Origin: Melieria omissa
Lineage: Eukaryota; Arthropoda; Insecta; Diptera; Ulidiidae
NCBI GenBank assembly: GCA_963971225.1
Contig: OZ020270.1
Span: 25,729,123 to 25,793,122 of the forward strand
Length of the DNA stretch: 64,000 bases
Reading direction: 5' to 3'
Both the position numbers and the translations under genes were made by a program. Below are positions 1 to 10,042 of the stretch, one piece after another. Positions within the stretch are counted from its first letter, which is position 1. The number at the start of each line of letters is the position of its first letter. Under the pieces are notes generated by a model. It had not been told where the DNA came from and did no database searches. It saw only the letters and a program-made list of their open reading frames with translations.

Positions 1-545
1 GTTAAATGGTAATGCCGATAACAAACTTGTGTTATCGCAAAAGTCGGATGCATTTATTTTACACGAAAGCTATTAAATACATATAAGAAACATTTGAAAT
101 TCAATATTTTAACATAAAATGTGGAGAAATTCCTAAAAATTAGCATAATTGTTTGACAGACGAAACTTAGTCTTCGCTGTATTGGAAATTCGATAGCTTA
201 TTCGTTGTCGATCGAATTTTGCTCATCCCTGTGAAATAAATTGCTACAAATTGAATTCAACTGAATCTTTTTGTTATTTTTTGCAATGTTCGATATGCAT
301 TTAATGTGTTTAAAATGAAATCAGTAAATTCTATGAAGTCTATAACGTGGTATAGCAATTTCATTTCGTTGTTTTTCACAATTCACAACGAAATCAATTA
401 GCAGTTTGCCAATTAAAAATTAGCATCAGCTGACGTAAGAAGAAGAAGCTGACGCGTGAAACGCGCTCTATAGAGTTTGACCATTTGCAACGCGAATAAC
501 GCGAGAAACGCCATAACACGACAAATCCCGAACGCCTGAAACGCG
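1..545. other. No recognisable gene; AT-rich sequence
   Basis: I see no domain, RNA gene or clear repeat here. The short minus-strand open stretch near 394-594 has no recognisable protein features and runs into a gypsy LTR fragment. Confidence 0.5.
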
Positions 546-556
546 CTTTATGGGGT

Positions 557-668
557 TTGGCAATAAAAGTTTCCATTATTATCGCGGCCGTCATTGCCAG
601 ATTGAATTATAGCACGGCGCGTAGCGACAGGGTTGCTTTGCACAGCGACAGACTGTCTTATCGTTACA
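557..668 (-). repeat. Gypsy LTR 5'-end fragment (solo scrap)
   Basis: Read on the minus strand, 668 downward begins TGTAACGATAAGACAG and matches the start of the gypsy LTRs at 42083 and 46982. It lacks about 36 bp inside and the match stops after about 100 bp, so this is a truncated LTR with no internal region. It shows that the gypsy family has further, older copies here. Confidence 0.75.
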
Positions 669-719
669 ATATTTTGGGCGAAAGTATAAAAATGTTAATG
701 GGAATTCAACAGAGATAGG

Positions 720-860
720 TTTTCTAACAACAGTGCGGTAGCACATTTTCAAAGAAGAACCTCAAAAAAACCTTTAGTGTCAGATGCGCGATATGGCGGC
801 TGAGAAGAAGCATTGGCTCTACCTTATATTCTTGCATCATGCCTAACCATGCCATCTCGT
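720..860. repeat. Dispersed repeat related (inverted) to 36345-36500
   Basis: The stretch 724-810 matches the reverse complement of about 36412-36497 with few differences, including the block AGTGTCAGATG and the block around the ACAACAG end. A weaker match to the part near 806-830 occurs at 37553-37590. It adjoins the hAT transposase remnant, so it may be a terminal part of that element or a separate MITE. I cannot decide between these. Confidence 0.55.
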
Positions 861-886
861 TTTGGCTGAAAAGAAGGATAAATCCA

Positions 887-1606
887 CTAGGTTTGACAGT
901 TTCGAGGGATTTCGAATTGGAAAAAAGCATAAAAAAGGAAATAAAAAATTTTAAAACTAAAATTTTCTGAAAAACAATACATATTTTCTTTATCCATATC
1001 AACTAGCATTGCTACAACTTCATCGTTGTCGTCGTCATCATCGTCTTCAAAGTCAATCGCACACGCATTGGCATCACATATGGTGGAATACTTCCCCTTT
1101 TTAGCAATTTGACGGAGTAAATCAGATTTCGTTTTCAAAAGGTGGTAGAACTCTACACATGAATATGTCAAGTTGCATTTCACCATGAGCATCGCTTTCA
1201 GAATATCGAGTTTTAGTCGGGACTTTTCTTCTGTCCAAGATTTATTAACGGCAGAAAACACTCTCTCAACTGAAGCACTCGTCCCTGGTAAACACAAAAT
1301 ATACTCAATCAAACTGGCTATCTCGGTGTAGTCGCAGTTTTCAGCATACAAATGATTGAATATTTCTGTCCATCGATCCGGAATGCAACCATTGTCATTT
1401 TTCCACTGTTTAATTTTATCATCGCTGTAGTAATTTTCAACGTATCCATATTGTGCGTGCAATTTCGCTGGTGTTTGTTTTGCGTCGTACAAGTTGAGCC
1501 CATCCAATTTTAACATCACCACTTTAACATCCTCCCATGTTGGAGTCCTCATCAACATTGCCCACTCAAATATCTTCAGCTGCTTTAATGACCATCTCCT
1601 TGTCAT
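887..1606 (-). pseudogene. hAT-superfamily transposase, C-terminal part
   Basis: The open frame encodes about 239 residues ending near 887. Its centre carries the hAT C-terminal dimerisation signature: a hydrophobic stretch, then PGTSASVERVFSAVNKSWT followed by a K/R-rich block and a MLMVKCNL segment. This region mediates dimerisation and contributes to the RNase H-like active site in hAT transposases. A full hAT transposase is about 600-700 residues, and the N-terminal BED finger and most of the catalytic core are missing. The C terminus includes an unusual run of Asp residues. A 13-bp inverted pair flanks the frame (844-856 and 1744-1756), possibly subterminal repeats of the original element. 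It is a truncated remnant, not a working gene. Confidence 0.8.
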
Positions 1607-1779
1607 TTGTTTTTCAACAGTATACGTTGGGAATTTTGTATGAGAAAAGAAGGATTTGTATAGAAAAAAAAGGTATCCTAAAATTTTCGCGGGATTGGTT
1701 TTTAGAAGCTGAGAAAAAGGAGTATCCCGCGAAAAAAAGGATAGATGGCATGGTTAATCACCATACCACAGAATAAACC

Positions 1780-2195
1780 GTATACAGAAGGCGCATCTGA
1801 AATAATTTTGCGATTTCATTTCAGATGCCGGCGGGAAGCAAAAAAGGTGAGGAAAATGTAAAGGAAACCGAGAGAGTAAGCGCGAATTGATGTAGACGCA
1901 TTGATTCGATGGTTTTTGGGCATTGCTCAACTATAAGGTTGTAACAAGCCACCGGCTGATTGTTTATCGCTTTTGTCAAAATCGTCGGTGTGCTGTTTTG
2001 CCGCATCGGTTGAAATGACAATATCTGACTGAAAACAACTGACCTGAGCATTTTTCCCGTTTTCTCACTTAAATGCAGCACCGTCTGGCAACAATCACTT
2101 TTGTTTGTTTTCAGTTTCTCCCTCTTTCGTCGGAAAATATCAACTGATTTTGACAGTAGCGATAAACGATCCTACCAACAAAATACGGAACAAGT
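1780..2195. other. No recognisable gene
   Basis: The only long open stretch (minus, 1821-2081) shows no known motif. I see no repeat unit and no RNA gene. Confidence 0.4.
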
Positions 2196-2587
2196 GCAGA
2201 ATACCACACCCTCTTAAAAAAAAAAATTTTTTTTTGGCCGGAAAGAGGGGCATTTTTATAGTCTAAGAAACTTAAAATTTTGCTGCGGAAACAATTTGGG
2301 GGCGTGGTCCGCCCCCAAAGTTTCAGTTATATATCCGAATTTCTCAATAAATAACCAACCGATCCTAACATTATAGGTGTCATATGAAAGGTATTTTTTC
2401 CCCCTTTCGATTGATGTATAACATTAGATATGTTATACCTACCAACAATGAGTTATAAGCGAAAATTTGTTTTTTTACATAAATTAAAAAAAAAGTGATT
2501 TTTTTCTCGAAAAAATACGTTATTAAGCTATTATAAGTTTGTTACCATATTAAAGCCTGTGAAATTCCCTTTACAGTGAAATATAAT
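2196..2587 (+). repeat. Left arm of a long inverted repeat (about 390 bp)
   Basis: This stretch is the reverse complement of 12673-13080, from gcagaataccacaccctctt at the outer end to the block ending in cactgtaaaggg on the other arm. Identity is high throughout, with small indels. The two arms are the long terminal inverted repeats of one element, now spread over 10.9 kb because LINE B and gypsy 1 landed between them. Without those insertions the element would be about 1.5 kb. Confidence 0.85.
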
Positions 2588-2650
2588 AATGCACAGTTTT
2601 ATGTTTTTAAGTATTTTTTTTTACATTTTTGTAACTTGCCTCTTGGTCTT

Positions 2651-3171
2651 TTCTTGGCAATAAGATTTTCCCAGCTGGCCGGCCTTCGGCCGGGCGCTAA
2701 AAAAAAACCCTCGTGGGAGTCACCACCACATCAGGCAGCAGTTAGGTGTGCACAGTATTTTTTTGTTCAAATCCATAGTTCCAAGCCATAGTTTTCTTGG
2801 CATTAAGTTTTCCCCAGGTGGCCGGCCTTCGGCCGGGCGCTAAAAAATAACCCTCATGTGAGTTACCACCACATGAGGCAACAGTAAGATGTGCACAGTA
2901 TTTTTTGTTTAAATCCATAGTTCCAAGCCATAGTTTTCTTGGCATTAAGTTTTCCCCAGGTGGCCGGCCTTCGGCCAGGCGCTAAAACAATAACCCTCAT
3001 GGGAGTTACCACCACATGAGGCAACAGTAAGATGTGCACAGTATTTTTTGTTTAAATCCATAGTTCCAAGCCATAGTTTTCTTGGCATTAAGTTTTCCCC
3101 AGGTGGCCGGCCCTCGGCCGGGCGCTAAAAAAATAACCCTCATGGGATTACCTCCACATGAGGCAACAGTA
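2651..3171 (+). repeat. Minisatellite, about 143-bp unit, four copies
   Basis: The unit holds ttttcttggcattaag, then GGCCGGCCTTCGGCCGGGCGC, a run of A, an inverted TCATG...CATGA block, and gtgcacagtatttttt. The GGCCGGCC landmark recurs at 2677, 2820, 2962 and 3105, a spacing of 142-143 bp. A further partial unit continues at 6791 after LINE B, which cut the array. The GC palindrome GGCCGGCCTTCGGCCGGGC can fold into a hairpin. The array forms the interior of the long-armed element. Confidence 0.92.
3160..3171. repeat. Target site duplication of LINE B (left copy)
   Basis: The 12 bases gaggcaacagta occur here and at 6779-6790, directly bordering LINE B. They are part of the 143-bp minisatellite unit, so the array was the target. 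Confidence 0.9.
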
Positions 3172-3295
3172 GGTTAGGTTAGGTTAAAGTGGCTGTCTAG
3201 GCACGGGACTTGCCGAAAGACACACTTAGGCCACGAAAAGGGCCAATTGTGATACCACAAAGAGTGAGTGATCTGACTTCCTGCAAGTTAGGTGC

Positions 3296-6200
3296 CTATA
3301 CAAGCCAATTTGTTTTGTGGATAAAACCCAGCAAGTCCCTAATATTGACTGATCTGAGGTCATCCAGGTTATCGAAGAATGTGGAGCCCAGGGCTTTCCA
3401 CCTTCGTATAGAGAGAGCCGGGCAATGACAGAGAAGGTGGCTGATAGACTCTTCCTCCTCCGCATTCTGACAGCTACGGCAGAAGTCCCGACTGTCAAGA
3501 CCTAATCTGTAGGCATGACGACCAAAGGTACAATGTCCCGTAAGGATCGAGACGATCGTATTGATATGTTGTCTGCTGAGCGAGACAAGAGTTCTAGTGT
3601 GCCCGGGGTTTAGGGTGGGCCAAAGTTGCCTTGTAATTGAGCAAGTACTCTCATCCTGCCATCTCTTGTTGGCTATGTTGAGGAAGGAATATTGAATAAT
3701 AAGTTTACATGTAGCGAGAGGGATGCCTAATAATTAATAATTGATTGGCACGACAGCCCGCTTACGCGAGACTAAGGCCTAGCTTCCCGCAACCACCCGT
3801 GTTGTGCGCGTGAATTTTGTACGCGGGTGGAAGGGACCTACAGTTTTATGCCGGTTCCGAACGGCAGGTTGGGAGCTTTTTCATAGGCAATTTTTACTCT
3901 CAGAGGTTTGCCATTTCCAGCTGAGAGGACAGTCACCGAAAGAGAAAACGAGTTTCCCGTTATTTTTTTTTAGGTGTTACTACATGCAGAATTCGAACTA
4001 GCGTCGCTCTGCATGCGACTCGCTTGGACCGCGCACTAACCAACTGAGCCACGGCGGCTGTCTGAGAGGGATGCCTACTGTAATGTTAACGTTGTCATCT
4101 GAAAGGGTGGTGCCACGTCTAGCGAGCTCATCGGCTATGCAGTTTTCCCTAATATCACTGTGGCCCGGTACCCAAGTCAGAGTGATGTTGTACACACGCC
4201 CTAGCTCATTCAGCAGGGATCGGCAGAGAGAGACCACTTTGGATGTGGTGAAGGCCTTCTTGAGGGCCTTGATTGCTGCCTGACTGTCCGTGAAGATCCT
4301 AACGGTTTCACCAGAAAGGTTATGCTGTTTTAGCAAGGACAGGGCTTTAAAAATTGCCAGTACCTCCGCTTGGAAGACACTGCAGAAGTTTGGAAGGCGA
4401 AAACAATCCTCCATGGGAGGGTCAACACACAATACACCACCCCCTACCCTACCATCCAACTTGGAGCCGTCTGTGTAGAAACATACTCCAGTTCTAGACA
4501 CCGTGTCTTGCACCCACTCCAATCTTTGAGGTATGTGGGTTGAGAATTTGGAGTCAAAGAGGTATGACGGTAGGGAGTGATCTATGTTGTTGGGAAGGTC
4601 GGTTACTTTACCTAGGATACGGCAATGACCGAAATCAGTGCGCGCCCATCCCCAGATAGTGTTCAATCTTACTGCGGAGAGGGTTGCAGCTTGTTTCCCG
4701 TAAAGGTCAACGGGGAGAAGGTGGAGCAAGGCATATAGCCCCTTGGATGGTGTTGATCGAATGGCGCCGATTACAATGAGCGCCGCTGAGCTTTGAACCG
4801 AGTCCAATGGCTTCTGATAGGCCCTCTTATCTAGAGCCGTCCACCAGACTATCACTCCATAGAAGAGAATGGGCCTGATCACTGAAATGAAGATCCAGTA
4901 CATTATCCGTGGTTGCAGACCCCATTTTTTACCAACTGGTCTTTTGCAGGAGTACAATGCGACTGTAGCCTTGCGAACCCTATCCAGTATGTTCGCTTTC
5001 CAGCTTAGTTTTCTGTCCAGCAGTATACCAAGATACTTGGCCTGCGATTTAATGCTTAAAGCTGTACCACTAAGAATGGGAGGACTAAAAGCAGGAATAT
5101 CGTGTTTTCTAGTGAAGAGAACCAGATCGGTTTTGGAAGGGTTGACGCCCAAACCGTTCTGATTGCACCATGATACGAGTAGGTTGAGGGCACCCTGGAG
5201 AAGATCGACCAGTGTCGGAAGATTCTTCCCTGATACCGCAATCGCTACATCGTCGGCGTATGCAACCACATTACACCCTGTTTTGTTTAGTTGCAGAAGT
5301 AGTTCATTTAGCGCCAAGTTCCCAAGGAGGGGGGAAAGGACACCTCCTTGCGGGGTGCCTCTACTTACCCGCCTTTTTACAGAGGAGGCCCCTAGTGAAG
5401 AATTGATAACCCTATTGGTTAAGAGTTTGTAGACTACGTCAACCAGCGGTTTCCGTAGCTCCACGTTGAAAAGTGAGCCTGTGATGGCCGACGGAATTAT
5501 GTTGTTGAAGGCTCCCTCAATGTCAAGGAAGGTCACCAGAGTGAATTCCTTGTAGAGTAGGGAGTATTCAATTTGTTGCACAAGTGCGTGAAGAGCTATC
5601 TCTATGGATTTGCCCTTCGTGTAAGCGTGCTGATTAGGGGATAGTAGATGACCTACTTTTTCCCTAATATAGATATCAATGAGCCTTTCTAGGGTTTTAA
5701 GGAGAAAAGAGGACAGACTTATTGGTCTGTAGTCTTTTGCTTTGGAATGAGAGGATTTCCCAGCCTTAGGAATGAAGATCACATTGACTTCCGTCCATAT
5801 GGATGGGATGTAAGCCAAATGAAAAATGGCTAAGAAGATTTCCAAGAGCCATGGTATCACCAGGCTTGATGTATTTTGCAGATCAGCTGGAATAATACCA
5901 TCAGGGCCTGGAGATTTAAAGGGCAGAAAGCTATCTATTGCCCAGTGTAGTTTTTCGCTACTAACTATGTCCTGTCCACTGGTATTGCGTGGCAAACAGG
6001 GAAGGTTATCTATGTCCTGGGCCCCAGCGTCAAAGAAACTGTTGCCCGGAAAATGAGTGTCTATTAGGAGTTCTATGGTCTCCTGACTAGACGATGTCCA
6101 GCTGCCATCTTCCCTTTGTAGGAAGCCAGGCACTGACGGGCAGGAAGCGAGGATCTTGCGCAGGCGACTAGCCTCCGAGTTGCTGCCTATATCCTGGCAG

Positions 6201-6778
6201 AATTGTCTCCAGGAGGAGCGCTTTGCTGATCTCACCGCTTTTTTGAAGAGTCTAAGTTTATCCTTATACTCAGTCCAGTTGTTTGTCGTTTTAGCACGAT
6301 TAAAAAGTTTGCGGCAGTCCCTTCTCAGTACAGCCACCTCAGAAGTCCACCACTTGGGCTTGGTTTTGCCCCAGAGGACTCTCGCAGGGCATGACTCTGC
6401 AGTGGCGACCTTAAAGGCAGTGGTGAGGGATGATACCGCTTTATCAAGCTGCTGAGTGGATCCAATTTTTGGAGGGCCTTCCGCTGGAAGAGATCTCGTG
6501 AAGACTGCTTTAAACTTGTCCCAGTCAGTACGTTTCCTATTCCGGTAGGTAGTGACCTGAGGGCTTTCAACTTCTATGCAGAAGTCAATATACCTATGGT
6601 CAGAAAAAGAGTGCTCATTGGAGACCTTCCACCCTCTGAGAAAATTAGTGGCAAATGTATTTGCCAAAGAAATATCGAGATCCTCTTTACGAATAGAGGT
6701 GATGAAAGTGGGCTCATGACCAATATTGGCAATACTTAGGTTAGAACTAATGATCAACTCAAAAAGTGAAAAGTGAAA
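3296..6778 (-). pseudogene. LINE B polyprotein (endonuclease end, RT, RNase H, zinc finger), interrupted
   Basis: From 6778 down the frame first shows the last endonuclease block, ending in FSDHRYIDF. Next is the reverse transcriptase, with a PDGIIPADL start, a DIEGAFNN block and the catalytic AYADDVAIA. RNase H follows, with YTDGSK, the FQAE block, FTDSQAAIKA and a VPGHSDI...ADELARRG end. The open frame then runs into the SINE at 4063. On the other side of the SINE (3729 to about 3296) the protein continues with a CRSC...HLLCHCP finger and ends at a TAG at 3296-3298. The encoded enzyme would nick DNA and reverse-transcribe its own RNA at the nick. The missing N terminus and the SINE make it inactive. 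Confidence 0.88.
3730..4063 (-). mobile_element. tRNA-derived SINE, copy 1
   Basis: It lies between two copies of gagagggatgccta (3716-3729 and 4064-4077), a 14-bp TSD, inside LINE B. On the minus strand it begins with a tRNA-like head holding an A box (TGGCTCAGTTGG, 4041-4052) and a B box (GTTCGAATTC, near 3989-3999). A body of about 230 bp and a tail rich in ATTAATTATTA follow. It is near-identical in plan to copy 2 at 47782-48124. Such elements are transcribed by RNA polymerase III and mobilised by a partner LINE. Confidence 0.92.
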
Positions 6779-6914
6779 GAGGCAACAGTAAGATGTGCAC
6801 AGTATTTTTTGTTCAAATCCTTTCATTGCAGAATATCGCTCTTAAGCAAAACCTTCATAAGCGCCATATCAATACGGTAAACAGGTGCTTTTACCTCAAC
6901 TTAAATTAAAATAT

Positions 6915-7340
6915 TGTAACGATGAGCCAGTCTGTCGCGGTGCAAAGCAACCCTGCCGCTACGTGCCGTGCCATAACCCAATCTGGCAACGACGGCCGCG
7001 ATAGTAACTTTTAGCCCAACCTGGCAACGATGGTCGCGGTCATCAGGGAAACTTCTAGGCCAATCTGGCAACGTGCGAGAACGATCTGCGCGACGGCCGG
7101 ACAGAGTATAAAAGGTGGCCAGATGCGGTACAGCGAGTCAGTCTGGTTTTGACAAGTGAAGTTGCCACACGGAATAATTAAGCAAATACTTAAGTGTACG
7201 AACAGTAAAGAGTAAACTGTGAATAATAAAGTGACTGTTGGTTTATTTTATTGTCTGCGTTTAGAAACTGACTGTGTTTTATTTTCAAATTACACAATCC
7301 AGAGATACGTAACAGCCCACTAGACTTAGTATTCGTAACA
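6915..7340 (+). repeat. Gypsy 1 5' LTR (426 bp)
   Basis: It runs from TGTAACGATGAGCC to TTCGTAACA and is repeated at 12213-12638 with about six base differences (roughly 1.4%). It holds a TATA-type promoter (gtataaaagg, near 7107) and AATAAAG near 7222. The 4-bp target duplication atat lies at 6911-6914 and 12639-12642. A primer binding site beginning TGGTGTCAGAAGTGGGA follows the LTR at about 7343. Confidence 0.95.
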
Positions 7341-7401
7341 TTTGGTGTCAGAAGTGGGATTGTGGAAAATTGAAAATAAATAAAATTATAAAAGCACGGA
7401 C

Positions 7402-8787
7402 ATGGTGAAATTCGAGCTGCTGAAGGTGGACCAGCTGAAGAAGGAGCTGGCTGCCTGGAATTTGCCGACTGCTGGCGGAAAGGTGGAGTTGCAGTTGCGC
7501 TTGCGAGAAGCATGTGAGGAACGAGGCGTCGATTGGACTGTGCACGAGTTCGGAGCGCAAGAACAAGAGGCGTCGGCCAAAATGGAGGAATCGCCTGCAG
7601 GTGCGGCGTCGATGCAAAGTACGACTGCAGCGGCTGACCCGCCACAAGCAATGGACATGAGCCAGCTAATGGTTGCACTTAAAGGCATGTTCGAGACTTC
7701 CAACCGTGAAATGGCAGCGAAAATGGAAACGGCGACACATGAAATATCGGCGCAAGTGTCGGAGCGAATGGAAGTCAAGCTTCAGGAAAGCTCTGCGCGC
7801 TTGGAGCAGAAGGTAGAGGAAATCTCCAATAGGCTGAACGGGAAAGTTGAGCATCTTGAGACGCGCATGGACAATTGGGACAAACGAGTTGACAACCTGG
7901 ATGAGTCCTTGAACAAACGAGTTGACAGTCTGGAAGATTCGATGCATAGAAAGATAGACGAACGACTTCGAGAGGTACAGCCACGAGAATGTTTGCCACC
8001 GGTTCAGGACGGTTTTGCTGGCAGAACAGAAGTGCCTACTTATGATGGTGCTGCGCCGTTCGATACATTTAAATTGCAATTCGACTTGGCTGCTTTGGAA
8101 AATCAGTGGACAGATATCAGGAAAGGTCGGAGGTTGGCACTGGCGCTGAAAGGTCCTGCGGCCGAGGTGATCAAATCAGTTCCAGAATGTTTAAGAAGTG
8201 ATTACGGTGCCATCATGAGAGCGTTGGCAGCGAAGTATAGCAACGAGCACAACCATGCGCTATACTACTGTGAGCTGAAGAACCGCAAGCAAAGGGCCAA
8301 CGAGGCGCTGCAGACATATGCAGCAGACATTGAGCGGCTCGTACAGTTGTGCTACCCGAAATTTGGTGCTGATGATCTCGAGAGGATGAAGATCGAGTCG
8401 TTTATTGAAGGTCTTCATGATCCAGAAACACGTCGCAGTGCGTTGATGATGGGCAAGCCGACATTTAAGGAGACGGTAACCAGCGCGATGACATATGAAG
8501 CGGCATGGATTGGGAGCACTCGGTATGCACCTGCAAGGATACGCCAGATTCAGGCGGACAACGACATTCCGATCCAGGCCATAAGCTCTGAGATACCGGA
8601 CAGGCCACGGGTGGTCTCCTCTAAAGTTGTTTGCTGGGTATGTGGCAAGCAGGGCCACATATCACGAGACTGCCGCCAACGAAAGAGGCGTTCCCGTTCC
8701 CGATCACAATCGCCTGAAGCAAGGAATGCTGACAATCGAGGCTCAGCCAACAAGCGCAGGGCAGAGGACGGCGAGTCGTTAAACTAA
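7402..8787 (+). CDS. gag: Gypsy 1 Gag (461 aa) with SAP-like N terminus and CCHC knuckle
   Basis: The ATG at 7402 opens 461 codons. Residues 1-45 follow the SAP pattern (LKKELAAWNLPTAGGKVEL...RL), a small DNA-binding fold. Residues about 100-195 are a charged coiled coil with repeated R-V-D-N/S-L-D/E units. Residues about 205-350 form the retrotransposon capsid domain. A CCHC knuckle (CWVCGKQGHISRDC) and an Arg/Ser-rich tail come next. Gag builds the particle and packages RNA. The frame is intact and ends at TAA 8785-8787, immediately after a GTTAAAC heptamer that could allow slippage into pol. Confidence 0.93.
   Translation: MVKFELLKVDQLKKELAAWNLPTAGGKVELQLRLREACEERGVDWTVHEFGAQEQEASAKMEESPAGAASMQSTTAAADPPQAMDMSQLMVALKGMFETSNREMAAKMETATHEISAQVSERMEVKLQESSARLEQKVEEISNRLNGKVEHLETRMDNWDKRVDNLDESLNKRVDSLEDSMHRKIDERLREVQPRECLPPVQDGFAGRTEVPTYDGAAPFDTFKLQFDLAALENQWTDIRKGRRLALALKGPAAEVIKSVPECLRSDYGAIMRALAAKYSNEHNHALYYCELKNRKQRANEALQTYAADIERLVQLCYPKFGADDLERMKIESFIEGLHDPETRRSALMMGKPTFKETVTSAMTYEAAWIGSTRYAPARIRQIQADNDIPIQAISSEIPDRPRVVSSKVVCWVCGKQGHISRDCRQRKRRSRSRSQSPEARNADNRGSANKRRAEDGESLN
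8778..8784 (+). promoter_or_regulatory. Candidate -1 ribosomal slippery site at the gag/pol junction
   Basis: GTTAAAC directly precedes the gag stop. A -1 slip here would move ribosomes into the protease frame, which is open across this point. Gypsy 2 keeps the same heptamer and spacing at 44032-44038 although flanking codons differ. Function is inferred. Confidence 0.5.
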
Positions 8788-8799
8788 AACGGGTCAGCC

Positions 8800-9245
8800 C
8801 AAAGGGGCGTGAGCTGATCCCCACAATCTGCCGCCCCACCGTCCTTGTCTCACAGCTGAAACGAGAGCCCAGCAGCTTGACAATTGAAGGAAGGATAGAT
8901 GGAAAGTTGTTCGTGTTGACACTGGATACTGGAGCGTCATATTCGATCATAAAGAGGAAGCTGCTGAAGAACTGGGAACCGCTGCATGGCATACAGCTGC
9001 GGACTGCGACTGGCGAGCGCGCGCCGGTAAGAGGGAAAGTTACAAAAACGATTGCTATCGGCACCAGCAGCCTGGAACATGAGTTCATCGTCGCGGATAT
9101 AATGGACGACGTGATTATCGGCGTGGATTTCATGATTAGGCACGGTTTTACGCTGGACCTGAAGGAAAATGTGCTGAGATATGCCAACGTTAAATTCCTA
9201 AACGTTGAATTCCTAAAAATGGAAGGATACCAGTCAGAATACTGA
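8800..9245 (+). CDS. pol: Gypsy 1 aspartic protease segment of Pol
   Basis: This frame is -1 relative to gag and is open upstream of 8877 into the gag end. It shows the retropepsin core: the LDTGASYSII active-site loop, then a flap region and the hydrophobic VIIGVDFMI block. The enzyme would cleave the Gag and Pol precursors. After about 9190 the sequence jumps to sequence that lies about 200 bp further on in gypsy 2, and the frame stops at 9245, so protease and RT are no longer joined. Confidence 0.85.
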
Positions 9246-9313
9246 ACCCCCTGAATGCACCCGGATATGTCGGGAAAGATGAGGTAATTGGCGAGTGTAA
9301 GGAAGCTGTAGCA

Positions 9314-10042
9314 GTGGTCAATTGCGAGAGTAGCCCGCCTGGAGGTAATGGGAAGAGCGGGTTTAAAATGGATGCCATACCGCAGGAGAACCAGTGGAGC
9401 AGCGAGTTGTCGGCCAAGCAGAAACAGAAGGCGAGGTCACTCCTTCAGCACTATGGGTCAATATTTGCGGCGGAAGCAGGCGGAAGAACAGCCATAGTGA
9501 AGCACAACATCGACACCGGAAGTGCAAAACCGATTCGCCAACCGCCAAGACGAGTTCCTCTGGCCAAGAGGGAAGAGGTCGCAAATTTGATCGAAAACAT
9601 GCAGGAAGACAAGGTCATAGAGCCTTCTTCGGGCCCCTGGTGCTCGCCGGTCGTGCTAGTCAAGAAAAAAGATGGCAGTACCCGGTTTTGTGTGGACTAT
9701 CGGAAGCTCAATGATGTGACCAAGAAGGACAGTTATCCACTACCTCGGATCGATGACACCCTGGACACACTGTCAGGCACGCAGTGGTTCTCCACGCTCG
9801 ACTTACGCAGCGGCTATTGGCAGGTAGAGCTTGCAGACAAGGACAAGGAGAAAACGGCTTTCAGTGTTGGCGATGGTTTGTGGCAGTTCACCGTCATGCC
9901 GTTTGGACTCTGCAACGCACCAGCAACATTCGAGCGGCTAATGGAACGCGTGCTAAAAGGGCTGCATTGGCGGACGTGTCTGGTGTACCTCGACGACATA
10001 ATCGTAATGGGTAAAAGCTTCGACGACACCTGGGAAAGCTGA
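9314..10042 (+). pseudogene. pol: Gypsy 1 reverse transcriptase, N-terminal two thirds
   Basis: The protein shows the gypsy RT blocks in order: a PPRRVP entry, WCSPVVLVKKKDGSTRFCVD, YPLPRIDD, FSTLDLRSGYWQV, MPFGLCNAPATFERLM and the catalytic VYLDDIIVM. The frame then breaks near 10027-10034, just past the catalytic motif, through loss of one base in a CC run. Pol continues at once in the next frame at about 10035. The enzyme would copy element RNA to DNA, but this copy needs the break repaired to work. Confidence 0.92.

Larger units (their letters stand above)
3172..6778 (-). mobile_element. LINE B: 5'-truncated EN-RT-RNase H non-LTR retrotransposon
   Basis: The element is bounded by a 12-bp TSD (3160-3171 and 6779-6790). 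On its sense strand the 3' end is a CCTAACCTAACC tail rather than poly(A), the same tail as LINE E. The 5' end is lost, so it starts inside the endonuclease. A tRNA-derived SINE sits at 3730-4063. The protein order EN, RT, RNase H, then a CCHC finger places it in the LOA/R1/I assemblage of fly LINEs. The exact clade needs a tree. Confidence 0.9.

Noticed and set aside
1821..2081. Minus-strand 86-codon ORF as a gene
   Set aside because: No motif, no context and no spliced partner visible.
2651..3171. A CRISPR array
   Set aside because: The repeats are contiguous 143-bp units without distinct spacers, and the window is eukaryotic.
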